Positions 29,606 through 39,198 of a stretch of 64,000 nucleotides of DNA are shown in pieces. The position numbers were made by a program, and so were the translations under genes. Source of the stretch: an uncultured Hungatella sp. GTDB lineage: Bacteria; Bacillota; Clostridia; Lachnospirales; Lachnospiraceae. The notes under the pieces are model-generated. The model was not told the DNA's origin. It did not search any database and worked only from the letters and a program-made list of their open reading frames with translations. The DNA lies in assembly GCA_949879025.1 (NCBI GenBank), contig CATLBO010000005.1, positions 1 to 64,000 of the forward strand, read 5' to 3'. Each line of letters starts with the position of its first letter. Position 1 is the stretch's first letter.

Positions 29606-30763
29606 TTACACTGCTTTATTCTTTAGCGGATTAAAAAATGCAAAATCAAATGTTCCTCCATATACGCCCTGATATGTTATAAATATGTATTTCTTATCTC
29701 TTGTCACATCCATATTACACTCATACTGCCTCCATTCATTTTCACGAAAATACTGAATAAATACAGAAACGCTTTTTCCATATCTCTCTATGGGTATGTA
29801 AACCGTAATCTCACCAGAATCTTCCCGATTTATGGAATATACCTCTGACAACGGATTTCCGCTGTTTTCTTCCAGTTCCATCCATTTATTCTGGCTCTTC
29901 GAGATTATCAGATCATTTCCTTCTTCCCTGTCAATGCAGCAAAAAACCATGCCATCATATTCCTGCAGTTCGAAACGGCATGCATCCATATCCTCCTCCT
30001 CAAAAGAGGCATAGGAGTTAATATACAGTCCGTCATCCCAAATTCCAAAATCCAGAACTCCCCCTCTCCCATATACATGCTCATAACCGTTCTGATAATC
30101 AGCTTCGCTTTTGTAGGAAATTAAAATTGCTTTCATTCCGCTTTCCCTGGCATACTCCTGTAAGCATTTGACAGCAGCCGGTTTATTCCTCTCCAGTTCT
30201 GTTAAATCCTGGTTTTCACAGTCATCAATTCTGATGTTTATAGAATATTCCTTCATAAAGTTTTTAAAATCTCCGGTCTCATATGACTTTTCAAGCATAT
30301 ATTTCACATGGCAGGATGGAAAGGAGTCATCGGGTCTCTCTTTTTCCTTATATTCCAGATAAATGTCATATATGTCGTAGCCCAGCAAATCCCTAAAATA
30401 TGCTTCCGCCTCATTTCTGATCTGTTCCTGCTGAAAATTATCCCTCCCCCGCAGACCAGGTTCTTCCCCATTTATATGAACCTGGAACTTTTTATCCCCG
30501 CAAATCATAGAAACTATTACATATCCATTTGCCCATGGAAGCGGGTCAGTATCCCCTATCTCCATACATATTTCTGTATCCACAATCTCTGGTATAAATC
30601 CATATTTATTTCGGATATAGTCTGCTGCATTTTCCTTTCCCTGCTCTTCAATATGATCCATACGCATCTTCTCTTCTTTTGAATATCCGCAGGCACATAA
30701 AAAGATGCACATAAGAGAGATTATAATTCCTAATGACAGCAATTTTAAAAAGCGGTGATACAT
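29606..30763 (-). CDS. Hypothetical lipoprotein
   Basis: Signal peptide with lipobox MCIFLCACGYSKEEK; no recognised domain. Confidence 0.75.
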   Translation of the reverse strand: MYHRFLKLLSLGIIISLMCIFLCACGYSKEEKMRMDHIEEQGKENAADYIRNKYGFIPEIVDTEICMEIGDTDPLPWANGYVIVSMICGDKKFQVHINGEEPGLRGRDNFQQEQIRNEAEAYFRDLLGYDIYDIYLEYKEKERPDDSFPSCHVKYMLEKSYETGDFKNFMKEYSINIRIDDCENQDLTELERNKPAAVKCLQEYARESGMKAILISYKSEADYQNGYEHVYGRGGVLDFGIWDDGLYINSYASFEEEDMDACRFELQEYDGMVFCCIDREEGNDLIISKSQNKWMELEENSGNPLSEVYSINREDSGEITVYIPIERYGKSVSVFIQYFRENEWRQYECNMDVTRDKKYIFITYQGVYGGTFDFAFFNPLKNKAV

Positions 30764-30984
30764 ATTGCGCCTCCAGTCTGTTATTGATTATTTCACATGG
30801 CTTATGTCATGTTCTGTAATAGCGTCTTCTATTGCAAGAATCTATTTCAGTCCACATTCCCGCAGAGGGAACGACGCAAATGCGTTTATAATTTTCAACT
30901 ACAAACTACACGTATATACTGTATCATACTAAAGAAAGTAGGTAAAGAGGATTCTGCCAGTCAAAACAAGACTAAAACAGAACA

Positions 30985-31011
30985 GCCGGAGCATGACTGA
31001 TATGCTCCGGC
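30985..31011 (-). terminator. Strong intrinsic terminator, probably for the FAD reductase gene (potentially bidirectional)
   Basis: 10-bp perfect stem GCCGGAGCAT / ATGCTCCGGC; T-rich on both strands. Confidence 0.75.
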
Positions 31012-31080
31012 ATTCTTTTTATTTGCAGAAGCATCCCTTTTCCATAGGTTCACCCTTCCGCAAAAAACATATATTTCTAT

Positions 31081-31155
31081 TCAGGTATGCCAAATACACC
31101 CGCCTGACTTTCGTGTGCGGCGGTGCGTCTCCGACCAGGTGCATGCAAGTTTATT
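31081..31155 (-). repeat. 75-bp 3'-end repeat element, copy 2
   Basis: Partner of 29502-29576; overlaps the stop codon of the 31151-33187 gene. Confidence 0.8.
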
Positions 31156-33187
31156 TTGTAACTGTTTCGCCTGCCAGCTTGCCAAATACAACCGTATCAA
31201 CAACCGCATTGCCGCCTAAACGGTTAGCTCCATGGATACCGCCTGTGATCTCGCCTGCTGCAACCAGGCCTTCGATTGGAGTTCCGTCCTCTTTCAGAAC
31301 ACGGCCTTCTGTATCAATCTTAACGCCGCCCATGGTATGGTGAACACATGCCTGACGTGGAGTTGCAACCCATGGTCCGTTCTCCAGCTTAACGCTGTAA
31401 AGAGTACGGCCAAACTCGTCCTCGCCGCTGTCTACGGAAGCATTAAACGTATCTACTGTAGCCTTCAGAGTCTCTGCATCGCATCCCAGCTTCTCGGCCA
31501 TCTCCTCCAGAGTATCGGCAATAATAATGTATCCCTGCTCCTCCATCTCCTTAAACGTAAAGCCGTCTGCTGTCAGCGCCGTCTCAACATCCGTATAGTC
31601 GCCGTCTGCGGACTCCAGGAAATAGAACATGGCATCCGGCTGAGACAGCACCTGCAAACAAATCTCATCACGGCGTCCGTCTTCTCTTACGAAGCGCTCG
31701 CCATTCTTATTGATAAAGATCTCCTGATCCGTGCCGTTTACGCAGCGGGCCGGATATTTGGTCAGGCCGCCGTCCTTCACGTTGCCAAGATACAGAAGCT
31801 GAATCTGTTCCATTTGATACAGGGCTGCGCCGATGTCCTGAGCCATCAGGATACCGTCACCCTGGGAGCAGCCGAAACGGTTGGTAGTGGGAACCTTGGA
31901 CAGGTCATTCCACTTTCCTGTCGTATTGTTGTCATTTACCATTTTAGAATTGGCTGCAAAACCGCCGGTAGCCAAAACCACGCCCTTGGAGGCCTGGAAC
32001 TTGTATGTATTGCCGTTAACATCCTCTGCCTCTACGCCTACTACCCGTCCTCTGTCATCCTGAATCAAGCTGGTAGCTGTTGTGGAGGTAAGCATCTCAA
32101 TATTATCGTCCTTGGCAATATTCTCCACATAGGTGGAAATGAAGCCGGTACCCATAGGCTTTGTGGAGGTATGGGTTCTCTGCCAAAGAGCTCCTGCGCC
32201 CTGACCGATGGTGTCATTAAATTCCATGCCCAGCCCCTTGATCCATTCATATCCTTCTACTGCATTGTCGCACAGAACCTTAACCAAATCAAGATCAGCC
32301 ACATTGTCTCCGCCGTTATAGGTTTGGAGGGTAAACCAGGCATCAGAATCAAACAAGGTAGTCTTTCCATCAGCCTGATGCTGCTTCCACTCTTCTGAAA
32401 CCGTATTAATCAACTCCTTGTGGGCATCATCCACAGGATCTACAGCAATGCCTGCCTCCAGAGTCTTCTTCACTGCATCACTCATCTCAACCTTGCTCTG
32501 CAGTTCTTCATCCGGGTTATTGTAAATTGCGCCGCAGACCAGAGTATCTCCGCCTACTGCACCGTTCTTCTCCACTACGATTACCTTTGCGCCGTTCTCT
32601 GAGGCGGAAATAGCCGCAGCCAGTCCGGCTCCGCCGCCGCCTACTACAATAACGTCGGCATCCATCTCAATCTCTTTTCCCGGTTCTTTCTCCACTTCCG
32701 TTTTCCACTCGTCCGCATTGGCACCTGCCTGAGTCAGGCAGTCTTCTACAGCAGACTTAATCGCTGCGCTTGTAATGGTAGCTCCCGCCACTGCATCAAC
32801 AGCAATAGACTGGTTCTCAACAATAGCAGCAGGAATGGAAACTGTGGGGACTGTTCCCTCTTTCACTCCGTCTACCAACGGGGAGCCGATACCAGGCGTT
32901 TCCTGGTTATCTGTCACGGTTACGGAAACGATGGAAGAATCATCCGTCACTACCTCTACGGTCACATCACCGTTCATGCCGCTCTTGGACGCAGTATAAG
33001 TGCCTGCCGTAAGCCCTCCGGCTTCTGCTGCCGTAGTTTCTTCCTCCTCTGCCTTGGTAGTCTGCTCCGGTGCGCTTGTTGTAGTTGTCTCCGGCGCAGC
33101 TGTGGTCGCCTCCTGGCTGCCTCCTGAGCATGCTGTCAAACTGACTGCCAGCATCACGGAAGCCACACATGATAGTTTTTTCTTCAT
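31151..33187 (-). CDS. Secreted lipoprotein FAD-dependent reductase (fumarate reductase/flavocytochrome c-like) with FMN-binding domain
   Basis: Lipobox AVSLTACSGG; Thr/Glu-rich linker; FMN-binding domain ending VAGATITSAAIKSAV; DVIVVGGGGAGLAAAISASENGAKVIVVEK and C-terminal GRVLKEDGTPIEGLVAAGEITGGIHGANRLGGNAVVDTVVFGK. Confidence 0.93.
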   Translation of the reverse strand: MKKKLSCVASVMLAVSLTACSGGSQEATTAAPETTTTSAPEQTTKAEEEETTAAEAGGLTAGTYTASKSGMNGDVTVEVVTDDSSIVSVTVTDNQETPGIGSPLVDGVKEGTVPTVSIPAAIVENQSIAVDAVAGATITSAAIKSAVEDCLTQAGANADEWKTEVEKEPGKEIEMDADVIVVGGGGAGLAAAISASENGAKVIVVEKNGAVGGDTLVCGAIYNNPDEELQSKVEMSDAVKKTLEAGIAVDPVDDAHKELINTVSEEWKQHQADGKTTLFDSDAWFTLQTYNGGDNVADLDLVKVLCDNAVEGYEWIKGLGMEFNDTIGQGAGALWQRTHTSTKPMGTGFISTYVENIAKDDNIEMLTSTTATSLIQDDRGRVVGVEAEDVNGNTYKFQASKGVVLATGGFAANSKMVNDNNTTGKWNDLSKVPTTNRFGCSQGDGILMAQDIGAALYQMEQIQLLYLGNVKDGGLTKYPARCVNGTDQEIFINKNGERFVREDGRRDEICLQVLSQPDAMFYFLESADGDYTDVETALTADGFTFKEMEEQGYIIIADTLEEMAEKLGCDAETLKATVDTFNASVDSGEDEFGRTLYSVKLENGPWVATPRQACVHHTMGGVKIDTEGRVLKEDGTPIEGLVAAGEITGGIHGANRLGGNAVVDTVVFGKLAGETVTK

Positions 33188-33239
33188 TACAAACCATCCT
33201 CCCTTATACTTTGTTAGGCGCCTATGGCACCTTGCCCTT

Positions 33240-33268
33240 ACTATACCTCTTTGGCAGAAAAATGTCAA
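33240..33268 (-). promoter_or_regulatory. Sigma-A type promoter for the FAD reductase gene
   Basis: TTGACA-N17-TATAGT on the minus strand. Confidence 0.8.
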
Positions 33269-33434
33269 CCGCATTTTTGTGCATTTTATCCATAAAAATA
33301 TGATTATTTTTTCATCATTTAGGTATTTTTATTCAATCTCCGGCCTTATAGATGCTTTGCCAGCATTGAAAACAGCATGCATCACAGCCAAAGCAGCCAT
33401 AATGCATGCCGTAAACACCTGTAAAACAGAACCG

Positions 33435-34304
33435 TTATTTTCCCCTTCCCAGAATCTCTGACAGGTTCTCCTGTATCTGCGCTGCCACATCAGGCTTGTT
33501 CATAGAATAAATATGTATTCCATTGACCCCATTGGCAATCAGATCAATAATCTGTTCCGTGGCATAGGCAATTCCTGCCTGCTTCATAGCCGCCGGATTG
33601 TCTCCAAACCGATCCACAATGGCTTTAAACCGTGACGGCAGGTACGTACCGGACATGTGGCAGATCCTTTGGATCTGGGACGCATTTGTCACTGGCATAA
33701 TTCCTGCCACCACCGGCACGGTAATTCCTCTTTCCCGAATCCGGTAAAGATAATTATAAAGAATATTGTTGTCAAAGAACATCTGAGTCGTGACAAAATC
33801 GCAGCCTGCTTCCACTTTCTGTTTCAGATAGGTAATGTCTTCCATCTTATTAGCAGATTCCACATGGCCTTCCGGGTAACAGGCCGCCCCGATGCAGAAA
33901 TCCCCGCTGTGCTTAATCTGGGAGATCAATTCCGAGGCATACCTGTAATCATGGGCAGTTCTTCCGCCCTCTGGTATATCTCCCCGCAAGGCCAGCACAT
34001 TCTCAATGCCCTTATCCTTCAGCTCCTGCAAAACATGGAGGACATGCTCTTTTGTAGAAGACACACATGTCAAATGGGCCAGTGTAGGTACCTGGTATTC
34101 ATTGTTTAAGGCAGCGGCAATATCCACCGTATATCGGCTGGTTCCTCCTCCCGCTCCGTAAGTCACGCTCATAAAATCCGGCATCAGTTCTGCGATTTTC
34201 CTGGCAGCCGCCTCCACGGTTTCATATTTGTCTTCCGTTTTAGGAGGAAACACCTCAAAGGAAAGGGTCGGCCTTCCCTGACTTAATATGTCACTTATCT
34301 TCAT
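33435..34304 (-). CDS. metF: Methylenetetrahydrofolate reductase
   Basis: LSFEVFPPKTEDKYETVEAAARKIAELMPDFMSVTYGAGGG...DFVTTQMFFDN. Confidence 0.95.
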   Translation of the reverse strand: MKISDILSQGRPTLSFEVFPPKTEDKYETVEAAARKIAELMPDFMSVTYGAGGGTSRYTVDIAAALNNEYQVPTLAHLTCVSSTKEHVLHVLQELKDKGIENVLALRGDIPEGGRTAHDYRYASELISQIKHSGDFCIGAACYPEGHVESANKMEDITYLKQKVEAGCDFVTTQMFFDNNILYNYLYRIRERGITVPVVAGIMPVTNASQIQRICHMSGTYLPSRFKAIVDRFGDNPAAMKQAGIAYATEQIIDLIANGVNGIHIYSMNKPDVAAQIQENLSEILGRGK

Positions 34305-34348
34305 TTCTGTCTGCTCCTGTTCTCCCTATTTCTGTACTTTCAAAGTCC

Positions 34349-35221
34349 CTACTGCCCTGTGAAAATCCTGGCAATAGGTGAATCCCCTGGCAGAATCAGC
34401 GTATTCCGGCTGCCTGTCAGAGAAGCCCTGGCTGCCTCCAGGGCTCTTATAAACCCGTAAAATTCCGCCCGCTCCGGCGTATTATATGCTGCCGCCAGAA
34501 TCCTCATGTATTCCGCCTCTCCTTCAGCCGTAACTGCTGCCGCTTTTGCCTGGGCATCGGAAACGCTGATGGCGATTTCCCTGTCTGTGGTGTTTTGGAT
34601 CACTTTGGCCTCAGCCTGGCCTTCCGCCTGATACGTAGCTGCAATCTTATCCCGCTCGGAAATCATTCTCTCATAAACCGCTGCCTTGTTATCAGACGGC
34701 AGATCCAGCTGCTTAGTCTCCACAGCCAGAATCTCTATACCATACTGCTCCATGCCTTCCCCGATATTGCCCATGATTGCCTCTGACAGCTGCCCGTCAC
34801 GGCCGCTGATCACATCATTCTGGCTTAAGCTGCTGATAACATTCTTAATGGAATTGAAAACCGTAGCATCGATTCTCCTCTCTGCATTGAGAAGGGAGAA
34901 ATTCAGGGTCTGGGCAAATTTCAAAGGATCAGTAATCTTCCACAAAACATAACTGTCTGACATCATGGTTTTTTTATCCATAGTAATCACGTCCGACGGC
35001 GCCAGATCATAAAGAAGGATCTCCTTTGGCAAAGTGTCTGCACTCTGAATAAACGGAACCTTAAAGCTTAGCCCGGCGCTGTCAATCACTTTGCTGACAC
35101 GCCCGAACTCCCGAATCAGCTTATATTCATTTTCCTTAGTAATCACCATAGACTCGCCCAATCCAATAACAGCCGCTATGGCTAAAACCAATGTCAAAGT
35201 CTTTCCCATTATTTTTTTCAT
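34349..35221 (-). CDS. hflC: HflC-like SPFH/prohibitin protein
   Basis: KENEYKLIREFGRVSKV...; AERRIDATVFNSIKNVIS; start after hflK stop. Confidence 0.92.
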   Translation of the reverse strand: MKKIMGKTLTLVLAIAAVIGLGESMVITKENEYKLIREFGRVSKVIDSAGLSFKVPFIQSADTLPKEILLYDLAPSDVITMDKKTMMSDSYVLWKITDPLKFAQTLNFSLLNAERRIDATVFNSIKNVISSLSQNDVISGRDGQLSEAIMGNIGEGMEQYGIEILAVETKQLDLPSDNKAAVYERMISERDKIAATYQAEGQAEAKVIQNTTDREIAISVSDAQAKAAAVTAEGEAEYMRILAAAYNTPERAEFYGFIRALEAARASLTGSRNTLILPGDSPIARIFTGQ

Positions 35222-35225
35222 AGCT

Positions 35226-36275
35226 TTATTCCTCCCCACTTGGGTCATCTTCCGCTTCGTTTCCCTGCGCAGGTTCCGGCCTCCCGCCTGTCAGGCCCCC
35301 TGCCTGAACCTGCGGCGCATTCTCTGTCTCTGCACTGTAAAAACTGTCAAGGGGAAGGATGGTGCTTGTCTGGTCTGTACCGTCAATGACCACTTTCAAT
35401 CCTGGAAGCACATCCTCCATAGTTTCATAGAACATTCTCTGCCTGGTAACCTGGGGGTTCTTGACATACTCATCATACATGGCGTTAAATTTGGCCACTT
35501 CCCCATTGGCCTCGTTGATCCTTCTGGTCTTCTCTGCCTGGGCATCCTGCATAATCTTGTCAATCTGCGCTTCTGCCCCCGGCAGTTTTTCATTGCGGTA
35601 CTTGTTGGCATTATTAATCGCCGTCTCCTTGCCCTGCTTGGCAGTTTCCACTGCTTTAAACGCCTCCATAACCTCTGCCGTAGGCGGCTCCGAATCCTGG
35701 ATGGTCACATTAACCACCTGCAGTCCCACATCGTGTTTGTCCAGCTGGCTTATGATCATGTCCCTGACCTTTGATTGGATCTCATTTTTTCCCGTGGTCA
35801 GCACCGAATCCACATCATAGCTTCCGATAACCGTCCGGACACAGCTTTTGCTTATATTCCGAAGAATCAGAACCGGGTCTTTGGAAGCATACACTGCCTT
35901 CACCGGATCTGCCACCTTGTACTCAATAAAAAAATCCACATTTACAAAGTTGTAATCGCTCGTAATCATCAGAGAGTCCTCTTCCATACTCTCATTGTCA
36001 TCCTGGTTATACCCCAGGGCAAATCCCTGGATCGTCGTATTGACCTTCTGCACTTTCTGAATCAGGGGAATCTTAAAATGAAGCCCTGGGGTTGTCACGC
36101 TGACTGCCTTGCCAAAAGTAGTCAGCACTGCCTGCTCCTGCTCCTCTATATTATAAAATGACCCTGTGCCCAATACAAAAGCAATTATCAGAACCAGGCC
36201 AAGCCCTGTAAACCTCTTGGCTTTTTTTACTGCATTCTTTACTTTCTGTTCCATATCCGGATTATAACTTTCCAT
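35226..36275 (-). CDS. hflK: HflK-like SPFH/prohibitin protein
   Basis: NIEEQEQAVLTTFGKAVSVTTPGLHFKIPLIQKVQKVNT...; adjacent to hflC. Confidence 0.92.
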   Translation of the reverse strand: MESYNPDMEQKVKNAVKKAKRFTGLGLVLIIAFVLGTGSFYNIEEQEQAVLTTFGKAVSVTTPGLHFKIPLIQKVQKVNTTIQGFALGYNQDDNESMEEDSLMITSDYNFVNVDFFIEYKVADPVKAVYASKDPVLILRNISKSCVRTVIGSYDVDSVLTTGKNEIQSKVRDMIISQLDKHDVGLQVVNVTIQDSEPPTAEVMEAFKAVETAKQGKETAINNANKYRNEKLPGAEAQIDKIMQDAQAEKTRRINEANGEVAKFNAMYDEYVKNPQVTRQRMFYETMEDVLPGLKVVIDGTDQTSTILPLDSFYSAETENAPQVQAGGLTGGRPEPAQGNEAEDDPSGEE

Positions 36276-36432
36276 AAGAATATGACACCTCTCTTTACCT
36301 ATGAGCAAGCCGGACGCAAACCTACGTCCGGCCTCGCTGCACTCTCTATTGTCTACCTGAACAGTATACCACAGGTTGCTTGATTTTGTCACAAACTTCA
36401 CAAATATTTTACTCTTTTTATCCTTTTATAAC

Positions 36433-37473
36433 TTAGCCGTTTTTCATTCCCACCAGCTTCTTCCACCTGGCATCTTCTTTTAAAAATCCAAAGCTGTCCT
36501 CATCATGAAACAGTTTTATCAAATTATCCTTTAGGTTCCTGAAAAATTCCGGATTCACGTTTTTAAAAGCCATATGCTGGTACAGATCAGACTCCATCCA
36601 TATGCACAGGCTGTCTGCATTTAAAATCATTTTTTCCATAATATTTATGGCAGCATCTGCATCCTTCTCCATAGCAGCAAGCTCCAGGCTTCCTGAAACC
36701 TGATAGTATTCCCCCATTTCAAAGACTTTGGCCAAATCCCCCATCTTTCGGGCTGCCATATGGGCCTTTTCCATATTTCCGCTGTCTATGGCCAGCCTGA
36801 AAATGCCGTAAAAATATACGCTTACTCTCTGATAGGAAGAAAACAGCAGTTCTTCATAAGCTTTATAAGCCTCCTCCGTTTTTCCTGTTTCTCTGTAAAT
36901 TTCAGCCAGCCTCCATTTCTTTTCCGGATTCTGATCCGAGAAAAAGCCCACGCATTTCTCCGCCTTATCGTACTGCCCTTTCCTCTTGTAAAATCCAAAA
37001 AGCCCGTCAGCTGCCATAATGCGGATATCTTCATCCTTGCTTTCCAAAGCCCTCTGGTACCACCAAAGGATCACATCCTCATACTGTTTTTCATGAATCC
37101 CTTTCAGCACGCCATTGGCATCCAGCACCACTGCCATCTGTACCATCAGCCTCTGGCAGTCCGGATATTCCTCCACCTTTCTCTTTACCCACTGAAAAGT
37201 TTCTTCATAAGTGCCTTCTCTCATCCTTTTGTCCGTTTCACGGACAATTTCTCCAATCTCTTCCTCTGTCATTTCCTCCCGAAATTCCAAAAGAGTATCT
37301 GGAGTAATATTCAAAAGTCTGGCAATAGGCGCCAAAAGCATTATATCCGGAAATGAATTACCGTTCTCCCATTTGTTCACCGCCGGAGCGCTTACTCCCA
37401 AACGGCTGGCCATCTCCTCCTGGGTCATATTCTTTATTTTCCTGTATTTCCGTATTACCTGTCCCATCTGCAT
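36433..37473 (-). CDS. XRE-family HTH regulator with C-terminal TPR-like region
   Basis: MGQVIRKYRKIKNMTQEEMASRLGVSAPAVNKWENGNSFPDIMLLAPIARLL; ORF extends to 37611 but RBS AAGGAGG favours ATG at 37473. Confidence 0.85.
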   Translation of the reverse strand: MQMGQVIRKYRKIKNMTQEEMASRLGVSAPAVNKWENGNSFPDIMLLAPIARLLNITPDTLLEFREEMTEEEIGEIVRETDKRMREGTYEETFQWVKRKVEEYPDCQRLMVQMAVVLDANGVLKGIHEKQYEDVILWWYQRALESKDEDIRIMAADGLFGFYKRKGQYDKAEKCVGFFSDQNPEKKWRLAEIYRETGKTEEAYKAYEELLFSSYQRVSVYFYGIFRLAIDSGNMEKAHMAARKMGDLAKVFEMGEYYQVSGSLELAAMEKDADAAINIMEKMILNADSLCIWMESDLYQHMAFKNVNPEFFRNLKDNLIKLFHDEDSFGFLKEDARWKKLVGMKNG

Positions 37474-37798
37474 CTTTTTATACGCTGCCTCCTTACCTTT
37501 ATCCTGATCTCCTATGTTCTGCGTCGGCCTTTGCTCATTAATCATATCAGACACTGATATGCTGTTCAACTGAATGGATGTTAATGATTCAGAAATAAAT
37601 TTAACTGCCATTCATATAATCTCTACTTGCTGCCAATACTTAAAAGGTAAATCTATTTTATCTTGGTGCAATATATAAGTATTTATTATGCATTATATAA
37701 TTAATATTGATTTTACTTATGCCTTTTTTTCATATATTCTTACTATGTCGATTTACTGTATGAAATGATCCAAATTTAAAACAGGAGGTTTTCAAGAA

Positions 37799-39073
37799 AT
37801 GGTAAGAGCAATCGTAGGCGCCAACTGGGGCGACGAAGGAAAAGGGAAAATCACAGATATGCTGGCAAAGGAATCCGATATTATCATCCGATTTCAGGGC
37901 GGCAGCAATGCAGGCCACACGATTATTAACAATTACGGCAAATTTGCCCTGCATCTCCTTCCTTCCGGCGTATTCTACGGACACACCACCAGCATCATAG
38001 GCAACGGCGTAGCCCTGAACATTCCCTATCTTTTTAAGGAAATCCAGTCGCTGACCGAAAAAGGAGTTCCGTCCCCCAAAATTCTGGTATCCGACAGGGC
38101 CCAGCTTCTCATGCCGTACCACATGCTGCTGGACGCATATGAGGAGGAACGTTTAGGCGGCAAGTCCTTCGGCTCCACCAAGTCGGGAATCGCTCCTTTT
38201 TACTCTGATAAATATGCCAAAATCGGGTTTCAAGTGTGTGAGCTTTTTGATACGGAGACTTTAAAAGAAAAAGCAGCAAGAGTCTGCGAACTGAAAAATG
38301 TAACCCTGCAGTATCTCTATCATAAACCGCCCATAGATCCCCAAGATCTGTTAAATACGCTTTTGGAGTATCGGGACATGGTTAAGCCTTATGTATGTGA
38401 TGTGTCTGCATACCTTCACCAGGCCATCAAAGAAGGTAAAAATATTCTTCTGGAAGGCCAGTTAGGTTCTTTAAAAGACCCTGATCACGGCATTTATCCC
38501 ATGGTAACCTCCTCCTCCACCCTGGCTGCTTACGGAGCCATCGGAGCCGGAATCCCTCCCTATGAGATCAAAAACATTACCGCCGTGGTAAAAGCCTACT
38601 CCAGCGCCGTAGGCGCAGGTGCATTTGTCAGCGAGATTTTCGGCAGCGAGGCAGACGACTTACGGCGGCGCGGCGGCGATGCGGGGGAATTCGGCGCCAC
38701 AACCGGGCGTCCCAGGCGAATGGGCTGGTTTGACGCAGTGGCATCCCGTTATGGCTGCCGAATTCAGGGAGCCACCGAAGCTGTCCTTACGGTTCTGGAT
38801 GTGTTGGGATATCTAGATGAAATTCCTGTCTGCGTGGGATACGACATAAACGGGACTGTCACAAAAGATTTTCCCACTACAGTGCAGCTGGAGAAAGCCA
38901 AGCCTGTTTATACAAAGCTGCCGGGATGGAGCTGCAGCATCCGCGGCATCAAAAAATATGGCGATCTGCCTAAAGAATGCCGGGAATATGTAGAATTTAT
39001 TGAAAAGGAGCTGGAGGTGCCTGTAACTATGGTATCCAACGGCCCTGGCAGAGACGAGATTATCTATCGCTAA
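37799..39073 (+). CDS. purA: Adenylosuccinate synthetase (Lachnospiraceae-type variant)
   Basis: GANWGDEGKGKITDML, FQGGSNAGHTI, LPSGV, GATTGRPRRMGWFDAVASRYG. Confidence 0.92.
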   Translation: MVRAIVGANWGDEGKGKITDMLAKESDIIIRFQGGSNAGHTIINNYGKFALHLLPSGVFYGHTTSIIGNGVALNIPYLFKEIQSLTEKGVPSPKILVSDRAQLLMPYHMLLDAYEEERLGGKSFGSTKSGIAPFYSDKYAKIGFQVCELFDTETLKEKAARVCELKNVTLQYLYHKPPIDPQDLLNTLLEYRDMVKPYVCDVSAYLHQAIKEGKNILLEGQLGSLKDPDHGIYPMVTSSSTLAAYGAIGAGIPPYEIKNITAVVKAYSSAVGAGAFVSEIFGSEADDLRRRGGDAGEFGATTGRPRRMGWFDAVASRYGCRIQGATEAVLTVLDVLGYLDEIPVCVGYDINGTVTKDFPTTVQLEKAKPVYTKLPGWSCSIRGIKKYGDLPKECREYVEFIEKELEVPVTMVSNGPGRDEIIYR

Positions 39074-39096
39074 AAGCTTTTGGACAACAAAACCAT

Positions 39097-39144
39097 TAAA
39101 GGCTGCCATATGGAGGCCCAAAGCCTTCCATATGGCAGCCTTTA
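39097..39144 (+). terminator. Terminator downstream of purA
   Basis: Perfect 18-bp inverted repeat TAAAGGCTGCCATATGGA / TCCATATGGCAGCCTTTA. Confidence 0.8.
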
Positions 39145-39198
39145 TGTATCAGATGTAGCCACTTGAGACAATCTCTCAGCCGTTTCTGTCAGGCAGCT

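Noticed and set aside
30797-31000. 67-aa plus-strand ORF ending in the 30985-31011 terminator
   Set aside because: No RBS, low-complexity composition, and the C-terminus runs into the terminator stem; the hairpin is better explained as the end of the minus-strand FAD reductase transcript.
31232-32398. 388-aa ORF on the plus strand
   Set aside because: Entirely antisense to the well-supported FAD reductase gene; its length is explained by codon composition of the sense gene, and it has no recognisable domain.
33375-33409. GCATGCAT...ATGCATGC inverted repeat between metF and the FAD reductase gene
   Set aside because: Short self-complementary motifs with no T-tract or promoter association; easily expected by chance.
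37799-39073. PurA with atypical motifs (GANWGDEGKGK, EGQLGSLKDPDHGIYP), considered as a PurZ-like or novel nucleotide-modifying enzyme
   Set aside because: The catalytic Asp of WGDEGKGK and the GHT His are present, and similar sequences are, from memory, the usual adenylosuccinate synthetase of Lachnospiraceae. A phylogeny would be needed to argue otherwise.
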